From Okeania sp. SIO1I7 (GTDB lineage Bacteria > Cyanobacteriota > Cyanobacteriia > Cyanobacteriales > Microcoleaceae): a DNA stretch of 64,000 nt. Positions 8,541 through 16,085 of the stretch are shown in pieces (within the stretch, counting starts at the first letter, position 1; every line of letters starts with the position of its first letter). Under the pieces are notes generated by a model. It ran no database searches, had not been told where the DNA came from, and was given only the letters and a program-made list of their open reading frames with translations. The translations under genes and the position numbers were made by a program. The stretch spans positions 412,278-476,277 of the forward strand of contig JAAHGF010000006.1 of the NCBI GenBank assembly GCA_010672585.1. Direction: 5' to 3'.

Positions 8541-8991
8541 ATAGTTTTAGTTTTTTTGTAGGTTAGGTGAGGCAGTACCCTACTCAACCTCAAATTAGGA
8601 ATATTGATTAATTGATAATTACCTCTGGTTAAAACCGTTACGGAATTGAATATCAGGAAATATTATTTCTTCTCTTGGTCTCATGGATATGGCGAGGTCT
8701 CCTCGCCATCCCTCGACCGCTTTTTTCCCCTTAAAAGGAGAGGTTTTATACCAAATTCCAAAAAGGTAGTTACATCTTAATTTGTGATTTATTCCTACAA
8801 TAAAAAAATCTAAATGCGATAAAATATAAAAATTAAACCCTTTTTTCATCTTTTTTCTTATGTTTTTATTTCCCTGTTCCCTGTTCCCTGTTCCCTGTGT
8901 CATGACTGTAGCAGTATTTTATGAAATTGGTATTAAACCAGCTGTGATTTCTGTTGTCGTCAAATGTTAGCGAAAGAAGGTCGTTTATCTT
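8541..8991. other. Intergenic, repeat-rich, no gene supported
   Basis: It contains the end of the duplicated block, one copy of the CCGTTACGGAATT repeat (8606-8755) and a CCCTGTT-type short tandem repeat (8872-8898). The minus-strand frame across it is not protein-like. Confidence 0.6.
8606..8755. repeat. Dispersed repeat with CCGTTACGGAATTGAATAT core, copy 1
   Basis: Begins TAATTACCTCTGGTTAAAAC, continues with the palindromic CCGTTACGG and a TATTATTTCTTCTCTTGGTC stretch, then a variable centre, and ends CGCTTTTTTCCCCTTAAAAG. Further copies are at 27661-27873 (same strand) and 47354-47540 (reverse). Confidence 0.8.
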
Positions 8992-9717
8992 ATGTCCATC
9001 ACATCACGAAGTTTGCAAAAGCTCCTCCGGGAGAATATTTCGGGGGAGAAACCCCTTAATGTTGACCCCGAACAAGCCCGAGAACTGGCGGAAGAGTTGT
9101 TGGCCAGAGTTGAACCTCTCGCTGGCGTTAAGCGGAATGATAACTGTCATCATTATAGTCGTTTCCAAGGGGGGGCAAATGGAGACAAGACCCCCAGCAA
9201 CACTCTCTGTTGTTCTATTCTGCTCGAAGAATCAAGCGATCGTTGGTATCGAGATCATACCCATTTACATTTGATCAGGAGTCCGGAGCAACAGCTCTGG
9301 GTAGAGTTGGGCCGAGAGCGATCGCCCGCCCCCGTTTCAGACATTGGTGAGGTAGTTGCCCTGGTTAAAGCATTTTTGAAGCGGGTTGACCAGCAAAAAG
9401 CCCAGGCTGTCAAGCGCCAAAAACAGAAAGACTTGAAAGTGCAAGCTATCTTGGCTCAGGTGCGTAAAATAGCCAAGGAAGATGGATTTGACTTTGCCAC
9501 TGAAGTCGATACTGTTAAGCTCAAGCTGATTATTCGTCTGTCTGACAACGATTACTTTGCTATTTTGATTCCCTTTAACCAGTTCAAGGAGGTGCTACCA
9601 AAATTGCGTACTGCAATTCAGGCTCTCCGCGAGACTTACAACAGCGGCGTTCGCTTTAAAACCCATCTCAAGCGCGGCTATCGCCGTTCTGAATGGATTC
9701 GTCATCAGGATTTGTAG
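8992..9717 (+). CDS. Unrecognised protein upstream of MoxR/VWA genes
   Basis: 241 residues, no recognised domain. The N-terminal third has clustered His/Cys (NDNCHHYSRF, NTLCCSILLEE, YRDHTHLHL), which might bind metal or be structural. The middle is a Lys/Gln-rich helix (RVDQQKAQAVKRQKQKDLK) that could be a coiled coil. The C-terminal part is alpha/beta-like. The base composition is noticeably more GC-rich than flanking genes and matches the MoxR and VWA genes downstream, from which it is separated only by repeat elements, so it may belong to the same module. The start at 8992 has GAAGG about 18 bases upstream; a shorter frame beginning at 8954 is a shadow. Confidence 0.68.
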   Translation: MSITSRSLQKLLRENISGEKPLNVDPEQARELAEELLARVEPLAGVKRNDNCHHYSRFQGGANGDKTPSNTLCCSILLEESSDRWYRDHTHLHLIRSPEQQLWVELGRERSPAPVSDIGEVVALVKAFLKRVDQQKAQAVKRQKQKDLKVQAILAQVRKIAKEDGFDFATEVDTVKLKLIIRLSDNDYFAILIPFNQFKEVLPKLRTAIQALRETYNSGVRFKTHLKRGYRRSEWIRHQDL

Positions 9718-9736
9718 TTATATCAATGAACAATTA

Positions 9737-10062
9737 ATATCATGTTCGGTTGAATACTTATAAATAACTGTTGTGAGGAGTCAGGAGTCAACCCACCCCT
9801 AACCCCTCCTGGGAGGGGAAGTCAGTCCTCAGGAGGGAAGAAAGGAGAAAAAGAGGAAATATTGGGTAATAGTATTGATAATTTCATTATTTCTTTGGTA
9901 CAGTCGGTATTGTCAGTCCTTAAATTTTATTTATAATATCATGTCCGGTAGCATCGTTTGTGTATAGAATTAGGTTGAAATTGCGGGAAACCCTTCTGCC
10001 TCCTGCCTCCTGCCTCCTGCCTTACCTCCTCCAAAGTGTAAGTATTCAACCGGACATGATAT
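9737..10062. repeat. MITE-like element, ATATCATGTCCGG family, nested
   Basis: The outer ends (ATATCATGTTCGGTTGAATA and its complement ending at 10062) are inverted repeats of about 24 bases. Inside, at 9936, another left end of the same family begins (ATATCATGTCCGGTAGCATC), so one copy seems to have landed inside another. The interior has CTCCTGCCTC tandem repeats. A further solo right end lies at about 10068-10086. Confidence 0.75.
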
Positions 10063-10161
10063 AACTGATTATCCGAACATGATATAACAATGTACAATGA
10101 ACAATTGGATGGCTAGCGAGCGATGAAGCTTGCATTTTTAAATCACCAAGTATTAGTTGTT

Positions 10162-10306
10162 ATATCATGTCCGGTAGCATCGGTCTTGTATAGTAAATAG
10201 GCAACAGCTCCGGAAGGCAACAGCTCCGGAAGGCAAGAAAAAAACTTAAATTTCCTGCAAATATCCACGCCAACTTTTACACAAACGATACTAACGGACA
10301 TGATAT
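10162..10306. repeat. MITE-like element, ATATCATGTCCGG family, complete
   Basis: 145 bases with imperfect inverted ends ATATCATGTCCGGTAGCATC and the complement of GATACTAACGGACATGATAT. It shares the internal TTTACACAAACGAT block with the copy at 22690-22860. The interior holds a twice-repeated CAACAGCTCCGGAAGG. Confidence 0.8.
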
Positions 10307-10344
10307 TAATTGTTAATTATTAATTATTAATTATTAATTGTTAA

Positions 10345-11430
10345 ATGATTCGTATTGATGCCCGCGAACTCTATCAAGTTCTGGAACTGACCCCACCGGA
10401 GCAAAATATCCTCCTGGTGGGCAAGCATGGTATTGGCAAATCAGAAGTTATTAGCCATTTCTACCGTCAGCGTCAGAACCTGCCCGTAATCCCTTTCTTT
10501 TTGGGTCAGATGAGCGATCCGGGGGATTTAATTGGCTTGCTCCATAAAGATGAGAAAACAGGCCGTTCCGTTTTTTTACCCCCCTACTGGTGGCCTGACC
10601 CCGATCGCCCGGTGGTACTCTTCCTAGACGAGCTTAACCGGGCCCGCCCTGAAATTTTGCAAGCGGTTCAAGACCTGACTCTCAACAAAACCTTGGCTGG
10701 TAAACCCCTACCTCCTGGCAGTATTGTGATCGCTGCGGTGAATGCGGGGGAAGAATATCAACTGACAGAACTCGATCCGGCTCTGGTGTCGCGATTCAAT
10801 CTCTATGAGTTTGTGCCGACGGTGGAAGATTGGCTGCTCTGGGCTTCCGGGCAGGATATAGATTCACGGGTGCTGACGTTTATCCAACAACATCCGGAGT
10901 ATCTTGATGGTGACAACCCGGATGCGGATGCAGCGATCGCCACCGCTGGCTTGCTCAAAACCCCCGATCGCCGTGCTTGGGCTAAAGTATCGGATTTTGT
11001 TCGCAACCATGCAAAGCTGGAGGAGATTCATTTCAAACTGATTGCCGGCATGGTGGGGAGTCGGGCCAGTATAGCCTTTCGCCAAAGCCTCGCTACCCAA
11101 AGAGGTCTGGGGCCTGAGCAACTCCTGTTGCAATATTCTAAGTATTCTAAACAGCTCAAAGACATGGAGATTCAGGACTTTGCCAGTTTGAACGAACGGG
11201 TCTTACTCTGGCTCAATACCGGGCATTGCCCCGAAACAAAAGCAGATAATGCCCGCAAAAATCTGTTAAAATATCTCCAGTATCTCCGTAAGGCCAAACA
11301 ACAGGAGGCGATCGCCCATTTTTCCTCTCTGGTTCAAAGCCCCAAATTTAGCGATGCTATGGGCTTTGTCGCTGAATCGATGGAGCTTATCGATTTCTTA
11401 TCGGAGTATTTGGAAAAGATTGAGGTTTGA
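10345..11430 (+). CDS. MoxR-type AAA+ ATPase
   Basis: 361 residues. The AAA+ core comprises Walker A GKHGIGKS (26-33), Walker B VVLFLDEL (90-97), sensor 1 around N133 in VIAAVNAG and the arginine finger in DPALVSRF (R150). It is followed by a helical lid and a C-terminal helical region to residue 361. MoxR ATPases act as chaperone-like motors that partner with VWA-domain proteins to activate or remodel targets. A VWA protein lies downstream at 12468, with a Uma2 gene in between. The immediate upstream region is MITE-rich. Base composition is GC-rich relative to the window, like the VWA gene, which suggests the pair moved together. The protein appears intact. Confidence 0.93.
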   Translation: MIRIDARELYQVLELTPPEQNILLVGKHGIGKSEVISHFYRQRQNLPVIPFFLGQMSDPGDLIGLLHKDEKTGRSVFLPPYWWPDPDRPVVLFLDELNRARPEILQAVQDLTLNKTLAGKPLPPGSIVIAAVNAGEEYQLTELDPALVSRFNLYEFVPTVEDWLLWASGQDIDSRVLTFIQQHPEYLDGDNPDADAAIATAGLLKTPDRRAWAKVSDFVRNHAKLEEIHFKLIAGMVGSRASIAFRQSLATQRGLGPEQLLLQYSKYSKQLKDMEIQDFASLNERVLLWLNTGHCPETKADNARKNLLKYLQYLRKAKQQEAIAHFSSLVQSPKFSDAMGFVAESMELIDFLSEYLEKIEV

Positions 11431-11573
11431 GATAATATCCGAAGTCTTGTAATAATAAACTTGACAGGTGCTGTGCCAAAATGCTAAATAAGACCTTACT
11501 AATTAACTGCAAATTCTTGTATTACAGCAATTTCGGAGGCGTGTGAGGTACAAAATTTTGTCTAGTAATTTTG

Positions 11574-11618
11574 GTAACACAGCCTTCTAGGCTGTAACAA
11601 CCTGGAAGGTTGTGTTAC
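11574..11618. repeat. Short palindrome GTAACACAGCCTTC
   Basis: GTAACACAGCCTTC pairs with GAAGGTTGTGTTAC, giving a hairpin of about 45 bases between the MoxR and Uma2 genes. No T-run follows, so it is more likely a dispersed repeat than a terminator. Confidence 0.65.
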
Positions 11619-11676
11619 AAATTCAACTGTACCCCACCATCCTCAAAAGTGCTGTAATCTCGCGTACTGAATAACT

Positions 11677-12297
11677 ATGATTGCAACTTTAACAACACCC
11701 GTATCATTCGATGAATTTGTTGACTGGTATCCAGAAAATGCGACCGATAAATACGAACTACGCAATGGAGCGATTGTTAAAATACCTTTAGGAACTGGAG
11801 AACATTCTGCCATTATCGGTTTTTTAATCGGAAAACTGGGAATTCACATCAAGCGTTACGAATTACCTTTCGCAATTCCCGGCGATTGCTTGCTGAAACC
11901 GATCGATGACAAATCCGGCTACCAACCTGACATTATATGTCTCAATAAAGCGCAACTGGCTGAGGAAACCCGTTGGCAGAAAGAATCAATTATTACTAAG
12001 GGAGATTCTGTGCAACTGGCGATAGAGGTTGTCAGTACAAACTGGCAAGATGATTATCTGAGGAAGGTCGGGGAATACGAACTGATGGGTATACCCGAAT
12101 ACTGGATTGTGGATTATCTGGGTTTAGGCGGGCGGCGGTTTATCGGCAATCCCAAACAACCGACTCTCTCTGTTTACCAACTTGTGGATGGGGAGTATGA
12201 GGTAAAGCTGTTTACCGGAAACGAGAGGATTGAGTCTTTAGCTTTTCCTGAATTGCAACTGAGCGCCGCAGACATTTTTGCTGCCAAAACTATATGA
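11677..12297 (+). CDS. Uma2 (DUF820) family putative endonuclease
   Basis: 206 residues and a complete Uma2 fold: SFDEFVDWYPENATDKYELR, then GYQPDIICLNKA with the catalytic Asp, LAIEVVSTNW with the Glu, and DDYLRKVGEYELMGIPEYWI with the Lys. It is a different subfamily from the two duplicated Uma2 proteins at 7674 and 24988. It lies between the MoxR ATPase and its VWA partner and is flanked by two palindromic repeats, so it looks like an insertion into that operon. Uma2 proteins are PD-(D/E)xK-type and of unknown role in cyanobacteria. Confidence 0.9.
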   Translation: MIATLTTPVSFDEFVDWYPENATDKYELRNGAIVKIPLGTGEHSAIIGFLIGKLGIHIKRYELPFAIPGDCLLKPIDDKSGYQPDIICLNKAQLAEETRWQKESIITKGDSVQLAIEVVSTNWQDDYLRKVGEYELMGIPEYWIVDYLGLGGRRFIGNPKQPTLSVYQLVDGEYEVKLFTGNERIESLAFPELQLSAADIFAAKTI

Positions 12298-12324
12298 TAC
12301 AGGTGTTGATAACTATAACTCAAC

Positions 12325-12441
12325 TTGCTAGTTATGAATTCGATCCCCCCCAGCCCCCCTTAATAAGGGGGGAGAATCCGGAAGTCCCCCTTCTTAAGGG
12401 GGATTTAGGGGGATCAAAACTCCTATATTTATAACTAGCAA
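12325..12441. repeat. Palindromic element, TTGCTAGTTAT ends
   Basis: Outer ends TTGCTAGTTAT and ATAACTAGCAA enclose G/C-rich palindromes (GATCCCCCC, AAGGGGGG and TTAAGGGGGATTTAGG type). The whole could fold into a long cruciform. It sits just before the VWA gene and may affect its expression. Confidence 0.75.
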
Positions 12442-12467
12442 CTAAAATTAACCATATTAAATACGAT

Positions 12468-13772
12468 ATGAGAACGAAACAGATCGCCCGTTACCGCATT
12501 GCTCGGATTGTGGAAAAGTGGCTGCTCGTTGAGCCACTGTTGCTGGCTACCTGGACCAGTCACGCTTTGGTTTCTGAGCCACGCATTCAAACCATTCGCG
12601 TTCAACGGGGCCGGATTGAGTACAATCCGGAGTTTATTGAGCAGTTGAGCGATCGCCATCTGGAAGCTACCCTGCGCTTTGAAGCACTACGGATTCTTCT
12701 GAAACACCCCTACAGTCGTCGCCAAGCTCACTCCGCGATTAGCTATGCGGCCAGCAATTTAACGCTCCAGGAATATTTGCAAACCGAGCTGCCGTTTCCT
12801 CGGGCCCGGGATGTTTTTGGCGATCGCAGCTACGACCAACAATTCTTCGAGTTCTACTACCACAAGCTGCTTGACCAACAGTCCCCCATTCCGGAGGGGG
12901 GAGTCTCTGGATCGCCGGGAGCAGGGACGGGGGAAACTAATGGCGCACCTGGGTATGGAACGTCTGGTTCTGCTCAATCTGAATCATTTGAACCAGAATT
13001 GGCAGAGGAATCTGATCCGACTACAGACTCCAGCGATCGCTTCCCGGAACTCCTCTCAGTCTATACCGACCCAACCCTTAGCGGTGTTGAAAATACTAAC
13101 CAGTGGGATCGAGATGAATTGTTGAGCGATCGCCTAGACGATCTAGTAAAAATGGCACAAGCTAATGACAGTTGGGGCAGCATAGGAGGCAAGTTGCGGG
13201 AACAGATTTTGGCGAATCTGCACCCCAAGCTAGACTATCGGGCGGTTTTGCGCAAGTTTCGCACTTCTATCCTCAGCCAACAGCGGCGGCTAACCCGGAT
13301 GAAACCGAATCGCCGTTATGGGTTTGCCTATATGGGCAGTCGTCGTGACTTTACTACCCGTTTGCTGTTTGCCATTGATGTTAGCGGCTCGATGGGGACA
13401 GAGGAGTTACGGCAGGGGTTTTCGGTGGTGAATCGCTTTTTTAATTATGGTGTGCCCGCGATCGATGTGATTCAATTTGATGCTGAGATTACAACAGATG
13501 TGATGACCTTCCGTCGCGCCCAGAGGGAAGTTCAGTTAACGGGACGGGGCGGGACGAATTTTGACCCGGTTGTGGCGTATCTGGAGGAACACCGGGATTA
13601 TGATGGTCTGATCGTTTACACTGATGGTTATGCTCCTTGCCCCGCACCGCCCCAGAATCGGCAGACTCGTATTATGTGGTTGTTTGTGAGCGAGGCGCAT
13701 TACCGGAGTTGTTATCCCAAGCTACAGCATCTGGGGCAGGGGGCCTATCTGAAAGCTAATGCTACACAATGA
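12468..13772 (+). CDS. VWA-domain protein, DUF2201-like, MoxR partner
   Basis: 434 residues. The N-terminal 110 residues resemble the helical putative metallopeptidase domain found in front of VWA-like DUF2201 domains. The expected HExxH is not present; the matching spot reads FEALRILLKH (71-80), so this part is probably not a working protease. Residues about 138-215 are a low-complexity Gly/Ser/Pro linker. The C-terminal VWA domain has a complete MIDAS: D304xS306xS308 in FAIDVSGSMG, the Thr in GRGGTNFDP and the Asp in YTDGYAP. Such proteins bind metal and act as adaptors for MoxR ATPases. A truncated duplicate of its last 110 residues follows at 13836. Confidence 0.9.
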   Translation: MRTKQIARYRIARIVEKWLLVEPLLLATWTSHALVSEPRIQTIRVQRGRIEYNPEFIEQLSDRHLEATLRFEALRILLKHPYSRRQAHSAISYAASNLTLQEYLQTELPFPRARDVFGDRSYDQQFFEFYYHKLLDQQSPIPEGGVSGSPGAGTGETNGAPGYGTSGSAQSESFEPELAEESDPTTDSSDRFPELLSVYTDPTLSGVENTNQWDRDELLSDRLDDLVKMAQANDSWGSIGGKLREQILANLHPKLDYRAVLRKFRTSILSQQRRLTRMKPNRRYGFAYMGSRRDFTTRLLFAIDVSGSMGTEELRQGFSVVNRFFNYGVPAIDVIQFDAEITTDVMTFRRAQREVQLTGRGGTNFDPVVAYLEEHRDYDGLIVYTDGYAPCPAPPQNRQTRIMWLFVSEAHYRSCYPKLQHLGQGAYLKANATQ

Positions 13773-13835
13773 GATCCTGCAAGTGTTTGACAACACTTTT
13801 CAGCGTACTGGGTTGAGGAATCGATTCTCCTTCAC

Positions 13836-14201
13836 TTGCTACACTTCCCAAACTACGGCGTGTCGGCGATTAATGTGATTCAATTTGATGCTATGATTAC
13901 AAATGATACAATGACTTTCCATCGAGGCCAGCGGGAAGTCCAGTTAACGGGACGAGGCGGCACAAGTCTTGGCCTTTTTTGGGCTTATCTGGAGAAACAC
14001 TGGGATTACGATGGTCTGATTATTTACACCGATGGTTATGCTCCTTGCCGCGCACCGCCCCAGAATCGGCGGACTCTGATTCTGTGGTTGTTTGTGAGCG
14101 AGGCGCATTACCGGAGTTATTATCCCAATCTAGATTATCTGGGACAAGGGGCCTATCTCAAACAGTCCGCCAGAGAGATGCCCAAACTTAATTCATTGTA
14201 A
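13836..14201 (+). pseudogene. Truncated duplicate of VWA C-terminus
   Basis: The frame reads NYGVSAINVIQFDAMITNDT, then VQLTGRGGTSLG and YDGLIIYTDGYAP, closely matching residues about 325-430 of the VWA protein at 12468. The MIDAS DxSxS strand and everything before it are missing, so it cannot form a complete metal site. Inside, GGTNFDPV has become GGTSLGLF. The upstream 60 bases do not resemble VWA coding sequence. It is either a decayed partial duplication or the tail left by replacement of an older VWA gene. It remains an open frame of about 120 codons, so translation is possible. Confidence 0.8.
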
Positions 14202-14321
14202 AAAGCTGCTCTCATAATTCCGTGAATGCTTACTGATTGCTACTAATACCTACGCAATAGTAATGCTTCTCTGATAGTTCTCAGCTTTCTCACAAAAAAT
14301 CATTAGAAAGGATAAATTGAA

Positions 14322-15074
14322 ATGGTTGACAATGCATCAGTTTCGATGGCCCAAGAATTTACGGGTCTCCCAATGGAAGCACTGATCGGTGCACCTCTTA
14401 ATGCTGCCGCTACTGCAAACGCAGCGATGGCAGCTACTCAGACTAAGTTTATTCTCGACACCTGCTTTGGAACCAAAAAGCAAGATAATAAAATCGTCTC
14501 CTACGAACCGGTCATGATTAAAATGAGTCTTACCCGTGGGTATATAAAACCTTCTACTGTTGATCCAAATGATAAAAATAAGGAGACGGAGGTAGGCATC
14601 CAAGAAATAACAACTACTTTTGATCTCCCGCTAATTACAATTATTCCGATTAATTCTCTTGGTGTGAACAACGTTGATATCGCCTTTGAAATGGAGGTAA
14701 AATCCAGCTTTGTTGAAGAACAAAGTAAAACGGTGAGAGAAACAATTAGTGGTAAAACTGAATGGGATACGAAACTGAAATTGGGACCTTTCTCTGCAAC
14801 CGTGACAGGAAATGCGAGCTATGACAAGGAAGATTCTTCAACACATAACACACACTATGAGAAAAGCAATTCAGCAAAGTATACAGTCAAAGTCCAGGCG
14901 GGGCAGTTACCTGTTCCAAAAGGAGTGAATACGATTATTGAAGCATACGCTAGTGCAATCCAGCCGATGAAGATGCCAGAGTCTTCTACATCTAGCGGTA
15001 GCGGCGGTGGTAGCGGTAGCGGCGGTGGTAGCGCTGGCGGCGGTGGTAGCGCTGGCGGCGGTGGTGGCAATTAG
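14322..15074 (+). CDS. DUF2589-family protein with Gly/Ser tail
   Basis: 250 residues. It shows the DUF2589 layout: an N-terminal amphipathic stretch GLPMEALIGAPLNAAATANA, a beta-rich centre with DLPLITIIPINSL followed by VDIAFEMEV, and a C-terminal block AGQLPVPKGVNTIIEAYASA. The last 26 residues are a pure Gly/Ser/Ala linker-like tail, unusual for the family. AAAGGA precedes the ATG. It is the first of three paralogues, and a strong hairpin lies between it and the second. The function of DUF2589 is unknown. No transmembrane helix or signal peptide is seen, so it is predicted cytoplasmic or membrane-associated through the amphipathic N-terminus. Confidence 0.85.
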   Translation: MVDNASVSMAQEFTGLPMEALIGAPLNAAATANAAMAATQTKFILDTCFGTKKQDNKIVSYEPVMIKMSLTRGYIKPSTVDPNDKNKETEVGIQEITTTFDLPLITIIPINSLGVNNVDIAFEMEVKSSFVEEQSKTVRETISGKTEWDTKLKLGPFSATVTGNASYDKEDSSTHNTHYEKSNSAKYTVKVQAGQLPVPKGVNTIIEAYASAIQPMKMPESSTSSGSGGGSGSGGGSAGGGGSAGGGGGN

Positions 15075-15104
15075 ACTCCAACAGCTTGATATCCATAACG
15101 ATCT

Positions 15105-15141
15105 GAATCAGCAGATCCTATTCTGCTGATTCAAGTTCTTT
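15105..15141 (+). terminator. Hairpin terminator or attenuator between DUF2589 genes
   Basis: GAATCAGCAGA (15105-15115) pairs perfectly with TCTGCTGATTC (15122-15132) over a 6-base loop, followed by AAGTTCTTTT. It is the best hairpin in this operon. It could separate expression of the first DUF2589 gene from the following three, or act as a partial terminator setting their ratio. Confidence 0.75.
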
Positions 15142-15197
15142 TACAACTCTATGTCGGGCAAAAAAAGAATATTTCGTTCCTGTAGGGGATAGTTATT

Positions 15198-15815
15198 GTG
15201 TCAGAATTCGAGTTTCGTGGAGCTACGATTGCCGACTTAATCGGCTTGCCAGCAGTGGCAATCATAAAAGCTAATCAGATGATGGCTACCGAGCAGGTAA
15301 AGCTGTTGATGAAAGTCTGCTTTAGGAAAGTAGGCGATGATGTGTTTGAACCTGTCACGATCGCAATGTCGATTCGCCGAGGTGTGATTGAACCTAGCAA
15401 TGAAAGTGAATCCGTGTCGATTCGTCAGGTAGAGACCACTTTTCAGGTTCCGTTGATTACACTTATCCCTATCAACTCCCTCGCAATAGAGGACGCCAAT
15501 ATTAAATTCGATATGGACGTTCATACTCAGCAAAAGGTTACCCAAGAGAATGATGACATCCTGATAGACGACGATCTTTCATCTCCGACCCAATCTTATG
15601 AGCTTTTGGGGAACATTAAATCTGACTCCCAAGGTGGGATAGAAGATACCGCAAACCAATCCCGTGCATCGTCAGTATCTGTCAATATTTCTACTGGTCA
15701 ACTTCCCCTACCCCTGGGAGTTAGTACGATACTCCAAGCTTATTCCAGATCGATTTATCCGTTGGATGTTCCTCTTGAGCAGAAAAGCGATGGGGAACAA
15801 TTGTTGATGGATTAG
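15198..15815 (+). CDS. DUF2589-family protein, second paralogue
   Basis: 205 residues from a GTG start at 15198 with AGGGGA upstream. It is paralogous to the protein at 14322: IGLPAVAIIKANQMMATEQ aligns with its N-terminal stretch, FQVPLITLIPINSLAIEDA with the conserved core, and TGQLPLPLGVSTILQAYSRS with its C-terminal block. The middle is more acidic and there is no Gly/Ser tail. It follows the hairpin at 15105 and is 35 bases from the zinc-ribbon gene, so it probably starts a three-gene transcription unit. Confidence 0.83.
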   Translation: MSEFEFRGATIADLIGLPAVAIIKANQMMATEQVKLLMKVCFRKVGDDVFEPVTIAMSIRRGVIEPSNESESVSIRQVETTFQVPLITLIPINSLAIEDANIKFDMDVHTQQKVTQENDDILIDDDLSSPTQSYELLGNIKSDSQGGIEDTANQSRASSVSVNISTGQLPLPLGVSTILQAYSRSIYPLDVPLEQKSDGEQLLMD

Positions 15816-15850
15816 GAAAGTGTAAAATGTAAAATCTAGGAGGTCATAAT

Positions 15851-16069
15851 ATGGCAAATGAACAATTTATCCGCTGTCCTAACTGTGGTGCGCAGATTAT
15901 GTTTGATCCCTATGCGCTGGTTAGAGGTGAAAGGTTTGCTTGTCCCAAGTGCGCGGCTGTTATTGGCCTCGATCCAGGAAGTCGGGACATTGTTAAGAAC
16001 ACCTTGGAGGAGTTAGAAACTCTGAAGAAAAACTTAGGAAAGACAAAACCCGATCAACCCTCTTTTTAA
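15851..16069 (+). CDS. Small zinc-ribbon protein
   Basis: 72 residues. A CPNC...CPKC zinc ribbon occupies residues 9-36 (RCPNCGAQIMF then FACPKCAAVIG), followed by a short charged helix, EELETLKKNLGKTK. AGGAGG lies just before the ATG. It sits tightly between two DUF2589 genes (35 and 16 bases), which suggests it works with them, for example as a small adaptor that docks on protein or nucleic acid. No wider domain is recognised. Confidence 0.78.
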   Translation: MANEQFIRCPNCGAQIMFDPYALVRGERFACPKCAAVIGLDPGSRDIVKNTLEELETLKKNLGKTKPDQPSF

Positions 16070-16085
16070 CTTTGGCTAAAGTGAT

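Larger units (their letters stand above)
6985..8596. repeat. Segmental duplication, copy 1
   Basis: This block (small minus-strand gene, spacer, Uma2 gene and a 3' flank ending CTCAACCTCAAAT) is repeated at 24378-25901. The copies are clearly homologous over coding and non-coding parts but diverged. The MITE at 7448-7551 is present only in this copy. Confidence 0.88.

Noticed and set aside
8954..9274. Alternative frame overlapping the 8992 gene
   Set aside because: It is shorter, out of frame and without protein-like composition; the 8992 frame is longer and has the better start.
14855..15070. Proline-rich minus-strand frame opposite the DUF2589 Gly/Ser tail
   Set aside because: It is only the complement of the Gly/Ser repeat in a real plus-strand gene.
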